NCBI GenBank assembly: GCA_021325435.1 | Contig: JAJPHE010000127.1 | Location: 1-50,767, forward strand | Length of the DNA: 50,767 nt | From: Actinomycetota bacterium | GTDB taxonomy: Bacteria; Actinomycetota; Acidimicrobiia; Acidimicrobiales; JAJPHE01 | Reading direction: 5' to 3' | Shown: positions 42,034 through 50,718 of the stretch, in pieces | How the letters are laid out: each line of letters opens with the position of its first letter | Numbering within the stretch: position 1 is the stretch's first letter | The notes under the pieces: model-generated | What the model was told of the DNA's origin: nothing | What the model saw: only the letters and a program-made list of their open reading frames with translations | Databases searched by the model: none | Program-made: the position numbers and the translations under genes

Positions 42034-43359
42034 CTAGCGCCGGTACTGCTTGTTGGGGCCGATCTCCTCCGCGCCGCCGAGGTAGGGGCGGAGTCGCACA
42101 GGCACGGCCACGCTCCCGTCCGGCTTGCGGTGGGTCTCCACGATCGTCGCCCAAACTCGCGGCCAGGCCAACGCCGAACCGTTGAGGGTATGCACGAAGG
42201 CGGTGCCGGATCCTCCGGTGGGGCGGTAGCGCACATTGGCCCGCCGGGCCTGATAGTCGCTGAACCATGACACCGAGGACACCTCCAGCCACTGGCCGCT
42301 GCCGGGGGCGTAGGCCTCGAGGTCGAATGTCCGGGCTGAGGACTGACCGAGGTCGCCGGCGCACAGGTCGACCACCCGGTAGGTCAGCTCGAGCTCCTGC
42401 AGCAGCGCCTCGGCCCGGGCCAGCAGGTCGGCGTGGACGCCGGGCGCCTGATCGGGCGTGCAGTAGGCGAGGATCTCGACTTTGTCGAACTCGTGCACCC
42501 GCAGCAGGCCACGGGTGTCACGTCCGGCCGAGCCGGCCTCGCGCCGGTAGCACGGGGTGGCGGCGGTCATGCGCACGGGCAGGTCGGCCTCGACCAGGAT
42601 CTCGTCGCGCCCGAGTGAGGTGAGGGGAACCTCGGCCGTCGGTATCGCCCACAGGTCGTCGCGCTCGAGGTGATAGGCGTCGTCCTCGAACTTGGGCAGG
42701 TGGCCGGTCGAGACCATCGTCTCGGTGCGGACCAGGGACGGTGGCCGGATCTCCTCGAAAGCCTCCCCGTGGTGGTCAAGGGCGAAGTTGGTCAGGGCCC
42801 GGATTAGCGCTGCCCCCATGCCCCGGTAGACGGGGAACATCGTCCCCGAGAGCTTCGCCCCCCGCTCGAGGTCGAGGATGCCGAGTTCGGCTCCGACATC
42901 CCAGTGCGGTATCCGCTGGTGGTCGGGGTGGGCCGGCGACCCGTCGGGGCCCCACTCCAGTCCCGGCGCGGTCCAGGTCCGCACCACGACGTTCTCCTCG
43001 GCCGAGTCACCGTCCGGGGCGTCGCCGTCGGGGATGTTGGGGATGCCGAGTAACGAGGCGCGCAACTCACCGGCCACCGAGTCGATGTCGGCGGCCACGG
43101 CGCGCTCCTCCTCACCCAGGGCGCGACTCTCCGTTGCGGCGGCGTCGGCCGCTCCCTGATCTCCGGCCCGGCGGGCCTGGGCCACCGACTGGGAGAGGGA
43201 CTTCACCCGGGCGCGAATGTCGTCACGGCGCTGCGACAGCTGACGGTGGCGCTCGTCCAGCTGCGCCACCCGATCCAGCTCCGTCGGGTCTACGCCACGG
43301 CGGGTGAGCGCGGCCTTCACCCCGTCGAGGTCGCTGCGTACCCGGCGGATGTCGATCAT
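42034..43359 (-). CDS. serS: Seryl-tRNA synthetase
   Basis: The protein is 441 aa, normal for SerS. The N-terminal coiled coil that grips tRNA-Ser is residues about 30-105 (LDERHRQLSQRRDDIRARV). The class II core has motif 1 IRPPSLVRTETMVSTG, motif 2 TPCYRREAGSAGRDTRGLLR with the ATP-binding Arg, and motif 3 LNGSALAWPRVWATIVE. It charges tRNA-Ser with serine. It is monocistronic, divergent from the ABC exporter genes. Confidence 0.97.
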   Translation of the reverse strand: MIDIRRVRSDLDGVKAALTRRGVDPTELDRVAQLDERHRQLSQRRDDIRARVKSLSQSVAQARRAGDQGAADAAATESRALGEEERAVAADIDSVAGELRASLLGIPNIPDGDAPDGDSAEENVVVRTWTAPGLEWGPDGSPAHPDHQRIPHWDVGAELGILDLERGAKLSGTMFPVYRGMGAALIRALTNFALDHHGEAFEEIRPPSLVRTETMVSTGHLPKFEDDAYHLERDDLWAIPTAEVPLTSLGRDEILVEADLPVRMTAATPCYRREAGSAGRDTRGLLRVHEFDKVEILAYCTPDQAPGVHADLLARAEALLQELELTYRVVDLCAGDLGQSSARTFDLEAYAPGSGQWLEVSSVSWFSDYQARRANVRYRPTGGSGTAFVHTLNGSALAWPRVWATIVETHRKPDGSVAVPVRLRPYLGGAEEIGPNKQYRR

Positions 43360-43385
43360 GGCGGAGCCAAACTACTCTCGCCCGC

Positions 43386-44294
43386 GTGCCAGCCATCGAG
43401 GTGAATGAGCTGGTCGTCCGCTACGGCGAGGTAACGGCAGTAGACCGTCTGTCCGTGTCGGCCGAGGCGGGCGAGATCCTCGCTCTGCTGGGACCGAACG
43501 GAGCGGGGAAGACGACCACGGTCGAGACCCTCGAGGGCTACCGCCGCCCGGCAGAGGGGGAGGTTCGGGTCCTCGGCCTCGATCCGGTTGCCCAACGCCG
43601 CCAACTCGTCCCCCGCATCGGAGTGATGCTGCAGCGCGGCGGCGTCTACCCCTCGATGACCCCTCGCCGGGCGGCAGCCCTGTTCGCCTCCTACTACGCC
43701 GACCCCGTCGACCCTGCCGAGCTGCTGGCCCAGGTCGGGCTCGAGCGGGTGGCCGACACGTCGTGGCGGCGACTGTCGGGCGGGGAGCAGCAAAGGCTGT
43801 CGCTGGCCCTGGCCCTGGTGGGCCGGCCGCAGGTGGCGTTCCTCGACGAGCCCACCGCCGGGGTGGACCCGGCCGGCCGATTGGCGATCCGCGCCGTGGT
43901 GGCGGGGCTGCGCGACCGCGGGGTGTGCGTGGTGCTGACCACCCACGAGCTGGAGGAGGCGGAGCGCCTCGCCGACCGCATAGTGATCATCGACCGGGGC
44001 CGGACGGTCGGCGCCGGCACGCCGGCCGAGTTGATGGCCACGGCGGGCGGCCGCCAGATTCGTTTCGGCGCCCCGGCCGGCATGGACGTGGCTGCCCTCG
44101 GCCGGGCCATGGCCGCGGCGGTGGTGGAAGAGAGGCCCGGTGAATACGTGATCGACAAGGAGGCGACCCCCGCCGCCATCGCCGCCCTGACCGCATGGTT
44201 GGCCGAGCGCGACCTCCCCCTGGCCGACCTGCGGGCCGGGCGGCACTCGCTGGAGGACGTCTTCCTGCGGCTGACCGGATCGGGCGGTTCGTGA
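43386..44294 (+). CDS. ABC transporter ATP-binding protein
   Basis: The protein is 302 aa. Walker A is LLGPNGAGKTTTVE, signature LSGGEQQRLSLALA, Walker B VAFLDEPTAGVDP and the H-loop LTTHELEEAE. The C-terminal 80 residues are the extension common in DrrA-like exporters. It powers the permease encoded next. The same pair sits near ctaA/ctaB in other actinobacteria, so a role in heme or oxidase assembly is conceivable. The stop overlaps the permease start by GTGA. Confidence 0.92.
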   Translation: MPAIEVNELVVRYGEVTAVDRLSVSAEAGEILALLGPNGAGKTTTVETLEGYRRPAEGEVRVLGLDPVAQRRQLVPRIGVMLQRGGVYPSMTPRRAAALFASYYADPVDPAELLAQVGLERVADTSWRRLSGGEQQRLSLALALVGRPQVAFLDEPTAGVDPAGRLAIRAVVAGLRDRGVCVVLTTHELEEAERLADRIVIIDRGRTVGAGTPAELMATAGGRQIRFGAPAGMDVAALGRAMAAAVVEERPGEYVIDKEATPAAIAALTAWLAERDLPLADLRAGRHSLEDVFLRLTGSGGS

Positions 44295-45055
44295 GCGCGG
44301 CGACGGCGTCCGTGCCCCGCCCCGCACCCCGGGGGCGGCTGTTGGCAGCTCAGGCGGCGGCCGAAGTGGGCATGACCCTTCGCCGAGGGGAGTCGGTGCT
44401 GCTCGCCCTGGGCATACCGGTGATGCTGCTCGTCTTCTTCTCGGTGGTGCACGTGCTGCCCACCGACACCACCCGGCCGGTGGACTTCCTGGGACCGGGC
44501 ATCCTCGCCTTGGCCGTCATGTCGACGGCCATGGTGAGCCTCGGGATCGCCACCGGGTTCGAGCGCGGCTACGGAGTGCTCAAGCGGCTGGGGACGACCC
44601 CCCTGGGACGCCCCTCCCTGCTGGCGGCCAAGACGGCCGCGGTGCTGGCAGTGGAGCTGATCCAGGTGATCGTGCTGGTTCCGGTCGCGGTGGGACTCGG
44701 ATGGAAGCCAGGCGGGGACGTCGGCCTGGCTGTCGCCGCCGTGCTGGCCGCCACCGTCGCTTTCGCCGGGTTGGGATTGTTGATGGCCGGCACGCTGCGG
44801 CCCGAGGCCACCCTGGCTGCCGCCAACGGCCTCTACTTGCTGCTGCTGCTTCTGGGCGGCATGGTCGTCCCCCTGTCCAAGCTCCCGGCCGCCCTCCGGG
44901 CGGTGGCCCGGGGCCTGCCGGCGGCCGCCCTGTCCGGGGCCTTAAAGGGCGCCCTTACCGGCTCCGGCCACGTCAGCCCCCACGACTGGGTGGTCCTGGC
45001 GGCGTGGGCGATCGGTGCCCCCGTCGCCGCCGCCTTCACCTTCCGCTGGGAGTGA
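44291..45055 (+). CDS. ABC-2 type permease
   Basis: The protein is about 254 aa with six transmembrane helices in the DrrB-like layout. A loop ERGYGVLKRLGTTPLGRPSL after helix 2 is the conserved ABC-2 coupling region. Helices 5 and 6 include LYLLLLLLGGMVVPLSKLPAAL, seen here as LYLLLLLLGGMVV then PLSKLPAALRAVA. It exports an unknown substrate with the ATPase before it. GTG 44291 is in a GTGA overlap; the 3' end overlaps the tlpA-like gene by 20 bases. Confidence 0.88.
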   Translation: MSAATASVPRPAPRGRLLAAQAAAEVGMTLRRGESVLLALGIPVMLLVFFSVVHVLPTDTTRPVDFLGPGILALAVMSTAMVSLGIATGFERGYGVLKRLGTTPLGRPSLLAAKTAAVLAVELIQVIVLVPVAVGLGWKPGGDVGLAVAAVLAATVAFAGLGLLMAGTLRPEATLAAANGLYLLLLLLGGMVVPLSKLPAALRAVARGLPAAALSGALKGALTGSGHVSPHDWVVLAAWAIGAPVAAAFTFRWE

Positions 45056-45668
45056 GGCGGGTGAGCCACCACTGGAGTCGACCCCGGTCGAGGGCCCCGA
45101 CGACCCGGCCGATGATGTGGCCCCGGCGGTCGATGAACACCGTCGTCGGCGTGCCCACCAGGTCGTAGCGGTCAGCCACCGTGTCGTGGGGGTCGAACCC
45201 GGCCGGGTAGCTCACCCCGGCGGCAGCGAGCATCTGGCGGGCCGGGGTCATCTGGTCCTCCAGATCGACGCCCACGAAGCGGACGGCGCCGGCGTAGCGC
45301 CGGCTGGCGTCGGCCAGCATCGGCAACTCCTGTCGGCAGGGGGGGCACCACGAACCGAAGAAGTTGAGGACGACCGGCGTCCCGGCTCCCCCGCCGAGCG
45401 CCACCCGTCCCCCGACCGGCTGCACGGCCGGCAGGCTGAAGGTGGGTGCCGGCCCCTGGTCGCTGACCCGGTCGGTCACCCGGACGGTGTTGTGGGGCCG
45501 GTAGGTGAGGCCCCCCACCACGCCGCCGACGACGATCGCCCCGATGGTGGCCACGCCGATGAGGATTCGGGTGCGGGCCGACAGGCGGGTGGGCCGTCGC
45601 CCTCCCGTGCGGGCGAGGGGAGGGTGGCCTTCGGCGGTGATGCCCGAGTCGGGGACTTCGTTCGTCAG
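45036..45668 (-). CDS. TlpA/ResA-like membrane-anchored thioredoxin, probable CTG start
   Basis: The protein is about 210 aa: an N-terminal anchor (about 37-60, ILIGVATIGAIVVGG) and an outside thioredoxin domain with NFFGSWCPPCRQELPML and the cis-Pro VGTPTTVFID. Such proteins reduce cysteines for cytochrome c or Cu-A assembly. No ATG, GTG or TTG precedes the anchor in frame. CTG 45668, which overlaps the ctaB stop as CTGA, is the only sensible start. Linkage to ctaB supports a role in oxidase biogenesis. Confidence 0.85.
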   Translation of the reverse strand: MTNEVPDSGITAEGHPPLARTGGRRPTRLSARTRILIGVATIGAIVVGGVVGGLTYRPHNTVRVTDRVSDQGPAPTFSLPAVQPVGGRVALGGGAGTPVVLNFFGSWCPPCRQELPMLADASRRYAGAVRFVGVDLEDQMTPARQMLAAAGVSYPAGFDPHDTVADRYDLVGTPTTVFIDRRGHIIGRVVGALDRGRLQWWLTRLTPSGR

Positions 45669-46579
45669 ATGCGTCGCAACAGCACGTCGGCGGCCATGGC
45701 CGCGAACAGCAGGGTGAGGTAGGTGATCGAGTAGCCGAACAGCCCCATGGCGTGACGGGCGTTGCGGCTGATCAACAGCTGTACCGCCTTGGCCATGAAC
45801 ACGGCGCCAAGCACGCCGGCCACGACCACGTAGAGGATGCCCATACCGGCGAGGGGGGCGAAGGCCAGGGACGCAGCCGACATCAGGGCGGTGTAGAGCA
45901 CGATCTGGCGGGCCGTGGCGCCCAGGGAGGACACCACCGGCAACATCGGCACCTCGGCGGCGGCGTAGTCCTCGCGGTAGCGGACGGCCAGGGCCCAGAA
46001 GTGCGGTGGCGTCCACAGGAAGATGACACCGAACAACAGCAGCGGGGCGAAGGCCAACCGGCCGGTGACGGCGGCCCAGCCGACCAGCACGGGCACGGCG
46101 CCGGCGGCACCGCCGATGACGATGTTCTGGGTCGACGTGCGCTTCAACCACAGGGTGTACACGAAGACATAGAAGAGGGTGGCGCTGACCGCCAGGACGG
46201 CCGAGAGAAGGTTGACGGCCCCCCACAGCTCCACGAAGGCGGCCCCCTCGATGGCGAAGGCGAAGACCAGGGCGGCCCGTGGGGTCACCGCCCCGGTGAC
46301 CAGGGGCCGGTTGCGGGTGCGGCGCATGATGCGGTCGATGTCGCGGTCCACGTACATGTTGAAGGCGTTGGCGCCGCCCGCGGCCAGGGTTCCCCCGACC
46401 AGCGTTGCCAGCATCAGCCAGCCGGAGGGGATGCCCCGGGCGGCCACCACCATCGTCGGCAGGGTGGTCACGAGCAACAGCTCGATGATGCGCGGCTTGG
46501 TGAGGGCCACGTAGGCCCCCACCCTCGAGGTCAGGGTGCGCGCCGAGGGCGGGGAGACGGCCGGCAGGGTCAACGACAT
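45665..46579 (-). CDS. ctaB: Protoheme IX farnesyltransferase (heme O synthase)
   Basis: The protein is 304 aa with about nine helices. The prenyl-diphosphate sites are NAFNMYVDRDIDRIMRRTRNR (split: NMYVDRDIDRIM and RRTRNRPLVTG) and the second loop YREDYAAAEVPMLPVV. It adds farnesyl to heme B to make heme O. It is divergent from ctaA and co-translated with the TlpA-like gene. Confidence 0.95.
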   Translation of the reverse strand: MSLTLPAVSPPSARTLTSRVGAYVALTKPRIIELLLVTTLPTMVVAARGIPSGWLMLATLVGGTLAAGGANAFNMYVDRDIDRIMRRTRNRPLVTGAVTPRAALVFAFAIEGAAFVELWGAVNLLSAVLAVSATLFYVFVYTLWLKRTSTQNIVIGGAAGAVPVLVGWAAVTGRLAFAPLLLFGVIFLWTPPHFWALAVRYREDYAAAEVPMLPVVSSLGATARQIVLYTALMSAASLAFAPLAGMGILYVVVAGVLGAVFMAKAVQLLISRNARHAMGLFGYSITYLTLLFAAMAADVLLRRI

Positions 46580-46652
46580 GGGCGCCCAACCTTACGGGGC
46601 GCCCGGCCCGGCCTCCAAGGCGACGGCGGCCCTGCCGTAGCATGACCAGGCC

Positions 46653-47609
46653 ATGGACACCACCATCACCGGAGTGTCGCGGCTACCCGAGGTGTCCCCC
46701 GCCGCCGTCCGCAAGGCGGCGGCCGGCGCCCTGGGCGCCCTGTGCCTGATCGTGGTGACGGGGGCGGCCGTGCGCCTCACCCAGTCCGGGCTGGGCTGCC
46801 CCGACTGGCCGATGTGCTCGGGCAGCCGCCTGTACCCGGCCTGGCGCTACCACGCCATGATCGAGTTCGGAAACCGCCTGGTCACCGTGGGCGTGGTGGC
46901 GGCGGCGGCGGCCGCCCTGGTCGCCGCCTGGCTGCGGACCCCCCGCCGGCGCGACCTGGTGTGGCTGGCGGCCGGGGCGGTCGGCGGGGTCTTCGCCCAG
47001 GCCGTGCTGGGAGGCATCACCGTGCTGGTCAGGCTCTCCCCGCCGTGGGTGATGGCCCACTTCCTCCTGTCGATGGTGGTCATCGCCGACGCCGCCGTCC
47101 TCTACCACCGGGCGGGCGAGCCCGACGGGCCGACCCGGCCCCGGGTGGGGCCCGAGATGCGCCAGGTGAGCCGGGCGCTGGTCGTCCTCACTGCGGTGGT
47201 CCTCGCTCTCGGCACGGCCGTCACCGGCGCCGGACCCCATTCGGGCAGCACCGGCGTCGGCCGTCTCGGCCTGTCCGCCCGTGACGCCGCCGAGCTGCAC
47301 AGCTCGGCCGTCATGCTGTTGATCGGCGTCACTCTCGCCACTCTCTGGCTCTTGCGCCCCGCCCACGCCCCGGCCGACGTCCAGCGCCGGGGCCGCACGG
47401 TCCTTTGGGTGATGGCGGCCCAGGCCGGCGTGGGCTACACCCAGTACTTCACCGGGGTGCCCGCCGCCCTGGTGGCGGTGCACGTGGCCGGGGCAGTGAC
47501 GGTGTGGTTGGCGGTCCTGCGGTTCCACCTCTCCCTCGTCACCCGGACGCCGCCGGCCGACACGGTGGACGGGCCCGCCAGGTCGGAGCCGGCGCTCGTC
47601 GGAGCCTGA
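46653..47609 (+). CDS. ctaA: Heme A synthase (CtaA/COX15 family)
   Basis: The protein is 318 aa with eight helices. TGAAVRLTQSGLGCPDWPMC near residue 40 is the family signature with its paired Cys. Conserved His residues appear in EFGNRLVT-adjacent YHAMIEFGNR, VMAHFLLSM, ELHSSAVML and VAVHVAGAV, which hold heme. It oxidises heme O to heme A for aa3-type oxidases. It is divergent from ctaB, with 73 bases between starts. Confidence 0.93.
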   Translation: MDTTITGVSRLPEVSPAAVRKAAAGALGALCLIVVTGAAVRLTQSGLGCPDWPMCSGSRLYPAWRYHAMIEFGNRLVTVGVVAAAAAALVAAWLRTPRRRDLVWLAAGAVGGVFAQAVLGGITVLVRLSPPWVMAHFLLSMVVIADAAVLYHRAGEPDGPTRPRVGPEMRQVSRALVVLTAVVLALGTAVTGAGPHSGSTGVGRLGLSARDAAELHSSAVMLLIGVTLATLWLLRPAHAPADVQRRGRTVLWVMAAQAGVGYTQYFTGVPAALVAVHVAGAVTVWLAVLRFHLSLVTRTPPADTVDGPARSEPALVGA

Positions 47610-47627
47610 CCGGTGCGAGCGCGAGCG

Positions 47628-47918
47628 ATGAGCGTCTCGCCGGCGACGATCGAACGGACCACCGAGGACGAAGACGTCCGTCCCGACCGGCCGTGGCTGG
47701 TGATCGTCTGGAACGATCCAATCAACCTGATGTCCTACGTCACCTACGTGCTGCAAAAGCTGTTCGGGTATCCCAAGGAGAAGGCCACCCGGTTGATGCT
47801 GCAGGTCCATCACGAAGGACGGGCCATCGTGTCGAGCGGCACCCGCGAGCGGGCGGAGCTCGACGTGTTCAGACTGCACGAGCACGGACTGTGGGCGACC
47901 ATGGAGCAGGAAGGATGA
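47628..47918 (+). CDS. clpS: ATP-dependent Clp protease adaptor ClpS
   Basis: The protein is about 96 aa. The core [20 protein letters not shown], then [20 protein letters not shown], includes the Asn/Asp and Met residues that bind N-degrons, and the His pair. ClpS delivers N-end-rule substrates to ClpA/ClpC. ATG 47628 ([15 protein letters not shown]) is preferred over GTG 47613. Its stop overlaps the DUF2017 gene by ATGA, the same order as in mycobacteria. Confidence 0.93.
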   Translation: MSVSPATIERTTEDEDVRPDRPWLVIVWNDPINLMSYVTYVLQKLFGYPKEKATRLMLQVHHEGRAIVSSGTRERAELDVFRLHEHGLWATMEQEG

Positions 47919-48382
47919 AACTCGGACGCCGGATCCGACGTTCACGGCGGGGGGACTTCGAGGTGAGCCTTTCCGCCGACGAACGCGAGCTGCTGCGGGG
48001 TCTCCCGGCCCAGCTGCGCACCCTCCTGAACGACACCTCAGATCCGGATCTGCGCCGGTTGTTCCCGCCGGCCCACGCCGAGGACGCCGAGCTGGAGCAG
48101 GAGTACCGGCGCCTCGTGCACGACGATCTCCTCTCTGGCCACCGGGCCTCGCTGGAGGTGATGGAGGCGACCGTCGACGCCAAGCGGCTGGACGAGGCGC
48201 AGTTGAACGCGTGGATGGGAGCCATCAACGACATGCGGCTGGTGCTGGGCACGCGGCTCAACGTGACCGAGGACCAGAAGCCGCTCGACCCGGACGACCC
48301 CCGATCCCCGGCGATGGCGCTCTACGGGTACCTGAGCTGGTTGCAAGAGCAGGTGGTAGAGGCCTTGGCGGGAGGGCTGTGA
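47915..48382 (+). CDS. DUF2017 family protein
   Basis: The protein is about 155 aa and all helical. It begins [21 protein letters not shown] and has [21 protein letters not shown] and [18 protein letters not shown]. The family is typically found next to clpS in actinobacteria, so it may tune Clp-dependent degradation; the mechanism is not known. It overlaps clpS by ATGA and the hydrolase gene by GTGA. Confidence 0.85.
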   Translation: MKLGRRIRRSRRGDFEVSLSADERELLRGLPAQLRTLLNDTSDPDLRRLFPPAHAEDAELEQEYRRLVHDDLLSGHRASLEVMEATVDAKRLDEAQLNAWMGAINDMRLVLGTRLNVTEDQKPLDPDDPRSPAMALYGYLSWLQEQVVEALAGGL

Positions 48383-49260
48383 ACTACCGGCAGGAACGGG
48401 TCGAGGTGGCCGACGGTGTCGAGCTGGCCGTCGACCTATGGGATGGCGACTCGCCGGCGTTCGTGCTCGTGCACGGGCTCGCCTCCAACGCCCGCCTGTG
48501 GGAGGGCGTCGGGGACCGGCTGGCCGCCAGAGGCCATGCCGTGGCCGCCCTCGACCAGCGTGGTCACGGCCGCTCGGACAAACCCGATTCCGGCTACGAC
48601 CTGCCCACCGCCTGCGCCGACCTGGAGGCGGCCGTTGCCGGCCTCGCCGCTCGACATGCCGCCTTCGCCGACTGCCCGGTGCTCGTCGGTCAGTCATGGG
48701 GGGCCAACGTGGTCCTGGAGCTGGCATGGGGCCGCCCCGAGACCGCCCGCGGGGTGGTGTGTGTCGACGGCGGCATGGGCGACATGGCGGACCGGTTTCC
48801 GGATTGGGAGGAGTGCGCCAGGGTGCTGGCGCCCCCCCGGCTCGCCGGGCGCCCGGCGGCAACGATGGAAGCGGTCGTCCAACGGATGTACGCCGGTTGG
48901 CCCGACTTCGCCGTCCGGGCCGCGCTGGCCAACTTCGAGTTCCGCCAGGACGGAACCATCGCCCCGTGGCTGACGTATGACCGTCATATGCAGCTTCTGA
49001 AAGCCATCTGGCAGCACCGCCCGTCCACCCGCTTTCCGGGGATGAAGGTGCCAGTCCTGCTCGTGCCGGCGGACGACGGATCCGAATGGGCGGCGGCCAA
49101 GCGATCCTCAGTGGAGCGGGCCGCCGCCGCCATCCCCCACAGCAGGGTGCACTGGTTCAGCCCCGCCCACCACGACCTGCATGCTCAGTACCCCGACCGA
49201 TTGGCGGAGATCCTCCATGCCGAGGCCACTTCCGGGCTGCTATCGGGTGACCGGCGATGA
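48379..49260 (+). CDS. Alpha/beta hydrolase
   Basis: The protein is about 293 aa. The oxyanion strand is FVLVHGLASNARLWEGV, then ALDQRGHGRSDKP, the nucleophile elbow VLVGQSWGANVVLE (GQSWG), a late Asp in LVPADDGSEW, and the catalytic His in SPAHHDLHAQYP. Substrate is unknown; it could be an esterase or epoxide hydrolase-like enzyme. GTG 48379 is in a GTGA overlap, and the stop overlaps the S51-like gene by ATGA. Confidence 0.88.
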   Translation: MNYRQERVEVADGVELAVDLWDGDSPAFVLVHGLASNARLWEGVGDRLAARGHAVAALDQRGHGRSDKPDSGYDLPTACADLEAAVAGLAARHAAFADCPVLVGQSWGANVVLELAWGRPETARGVVCVDGGMGDMADRFPDWEECARVLAPPRLAGRPAATMEAVVQRMYAGWPDFAVRAALANFEFRQDGTIAPWLTYDRHMQLLKAIWQHRPSTRFPGMKVPVLLVPADDGSEWAAAKRSSVERAAAAIPHSRVHWFSPAHHDLHAQYPDRLAEILHAEATSGLLSGDRR

Positions 49261-50519
49261 ACGCCAAGGCTCCCGCCCGTCTCCTGGCGATCATGGGCTC
49301 CGGTGAGACGAGCCCCACCATGGTCACGACCCACAAGCAGCTGCTCGAGCGGGTAGGCCCTCCGCCCGTGCCGGCCGTGCTGCTCGACACGCCCTTCGGA
49401 TTTCAGGAGAACGCCGACGAGCTGTCGGCTCGGGCGGTGAGCTACTTCGAACACAACGTGGGCGCCTCGCTCGACGTGGCCAGCTTCCGGTCGGCCGGGG
49501 ACGCCGCGGACACTTTGGCTTACGAGCGCACCCTCAACCAGCTCCGGGCCGCCCGTTACGTGTTCGCCGGCCCCGGGTCGCCCAGTTACGCCCTGGCCCA
49601 GTGGAGCGACTCCGGCATACCCGCGATCCTCGCCGACAAGCTCGATGGCGGCGGATGCGTGTGCTTCGCCAGCGCCGCCGCCCTCACCCTGGGCCTGCTG
49701 ACCGTGCCGGTCTACGAGATCTACAAGGTCGGCGCGCCGGTTCACTGGCTGGAGGGCCTCGACCTCCTATCGCGCGCCGGGCTGCGGGCGGCGGTCATAC
49801 CGCACTTCAACAACGCTGAGGGAGGCACGCACGACACACGCTTCTGCTATCTGGGCGAGCGGCGGCTGGCGCTCCTCGAGGAGCAGATGCCCGACGACTC
49901 GGTCGTGCTCGGCGTCGACGAGCACACCGGCTGCATCCTCGACCTGGCCAACGGCACGGCGACCGTCGTCGGGCTCGGGGTGGTGACGGTGCGGCGTCGG
50001 GGGGTCACCCAGGAACTGGCTGCCGGGTCCGAGGTGAAGATCGAGGAGCTGGGCGAGATGGCCGCCGGCGCCGCTCCAGGCCCGATCACCGCCCCCGCGG
50101 CCTCCCCACCGAGCGAGGACGCGTCTCCTCGCCAGACGCCCTTGATGGAGACCATCCTCACCCGCCGGGACGAGTTCGGCGCCGCTTTGTCCGGGCGTGA
50201 CCTGCCGGCCGCCATCCGGGCCGCCCTCGACCTCGACGACGAGCTGGCCGCCTGGGCGGCGGACCCCACCCAGTCCGATGAGCTCGATCGGGGACGAGCA
50301 GCGCTGCGGTCGATGGTGGTCGCTCTGGGCGAGGCTGCCGCCGGCGCCCGCGACCCCCGGGAAGTGGTGGGGCCCTTCGTGGAGCTCGCCCTGCGCCAGC
50401 GCGACCGGGCCCGCCAGGAGCGCCGCTGGGCCGACGCCGACTCGCTGCGCGACGGGCTGACCGCCCTGGGGGTCGAGATCCACGACACCCCGGACGGCAC
50501 CGACTGGGAGCTGTCGTGA
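49257..50519 (+). CDS. Peptidase S51-like protein fused to a CysRS-like C-terminal domain
   Basis: The protein is 420 aa. Residues 1-255 resemble peptidase S51/class I glutamine-amidotransferase-like proteins: LLAIMGSGETSPTMV, GPGSPSYALAQW, and GCVCFASAAALTLG with candidate nucleophile S139. A Pro/Ser linker (about 270-295) leads to a helical domain that ends ARQERRWADADSLRDGL and GVEIHDTPDGTDWEL, closely like the C-terminus of cysteinyl-tRNA synthetase. The CysRS catalytic core is absent. The gene is co-translated with the clpS group and followed by tRNA genes. Confidence 0.75.
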   Translation: MNAKAPARLLAIMGSGETSPTMVTTHKQLLERVGPPPVPAVLLDTPFGFQENADELSARAVSYFEHNVGASLDVASFRSAGDAADTLAYERTLNQLRAARYVFAGPGSPSYALAQWSDSGIPAILADKLDGGGCVCFASAAALTLGLLTVPVYEIYKVGAPVHWLEGLDLLSRAGLRAAVIPHFNNAEGGTHDTRFCYLGERRLALLEEQMPDDSVVLGVDEHTGCILDLANGTATVVGLGVVTVRRRGVTQELAAGSEVKIEELGEMAAGAAPGPITAPAASPPSEDASPRQTPLMETILTRRDEFGAALSGRDLPAAIRAALDLDDELAAWAADPTQSDELDRGRAALRSMVVALGEAAAGARDPREVVGPFVELALRQRDRARQERRWADADSLRDGLTALGVEIHDTPDGTDWELS

Positions 50520-50560
50520 AGGGCCCCTGCTATCGTGACCGGACCCTCTACGGGGGGCGA

Positions 50561-50633
50561 GCCCCCATCGTCTAGCGGCCGAGGACGCCGCCCTTTCAAG
50601 GCGGTAACACGGGTTCGAATCCCGTTGGGGGTG
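50561..50633 (+). tRNA. tRNA-Glu(TTC)
   Basis: The cloverleaf has acceptor GCCCCCA paired with TGGGGGT (first pair G-T, usual for this tRNA in actinobacteria), anticodon stem CCGCC/GGCGG and loop CTTTCAA with anticodon TTC (50595-50597), and T arm GGTTCGAATCC. CCA is not encoded. It heads a Glu-Asp-Phe cluster. Confidence 0.97.
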
Positions 50634-50642
50634 CCCACTCTG

Positions 50643-50717
50643 GGACCTGTGGTGCAGTTTGGAGTGCACGCCGGCCTGTCAAGCCGGAGGTCGCGGGTTC
50701 AAATCCCGTCAGGTCCG
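50643..50717 (+). tRNA. tRNA-Asp(GTC)
   Basis: Acceptor GGACCTG pairs with CAGGTCC. The anticodon stem is CCGGC/GCCGG with loop CTGTCAA, anticodon GTC (50678-50680). The T arm is GGTTCAAATCC and the discriminator is G, as expected for Asp. CCA is not encoded. It lies 9 bases after tRNA-Glu. Confidence 0.97.
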
Positions 50718-50718
50718 C

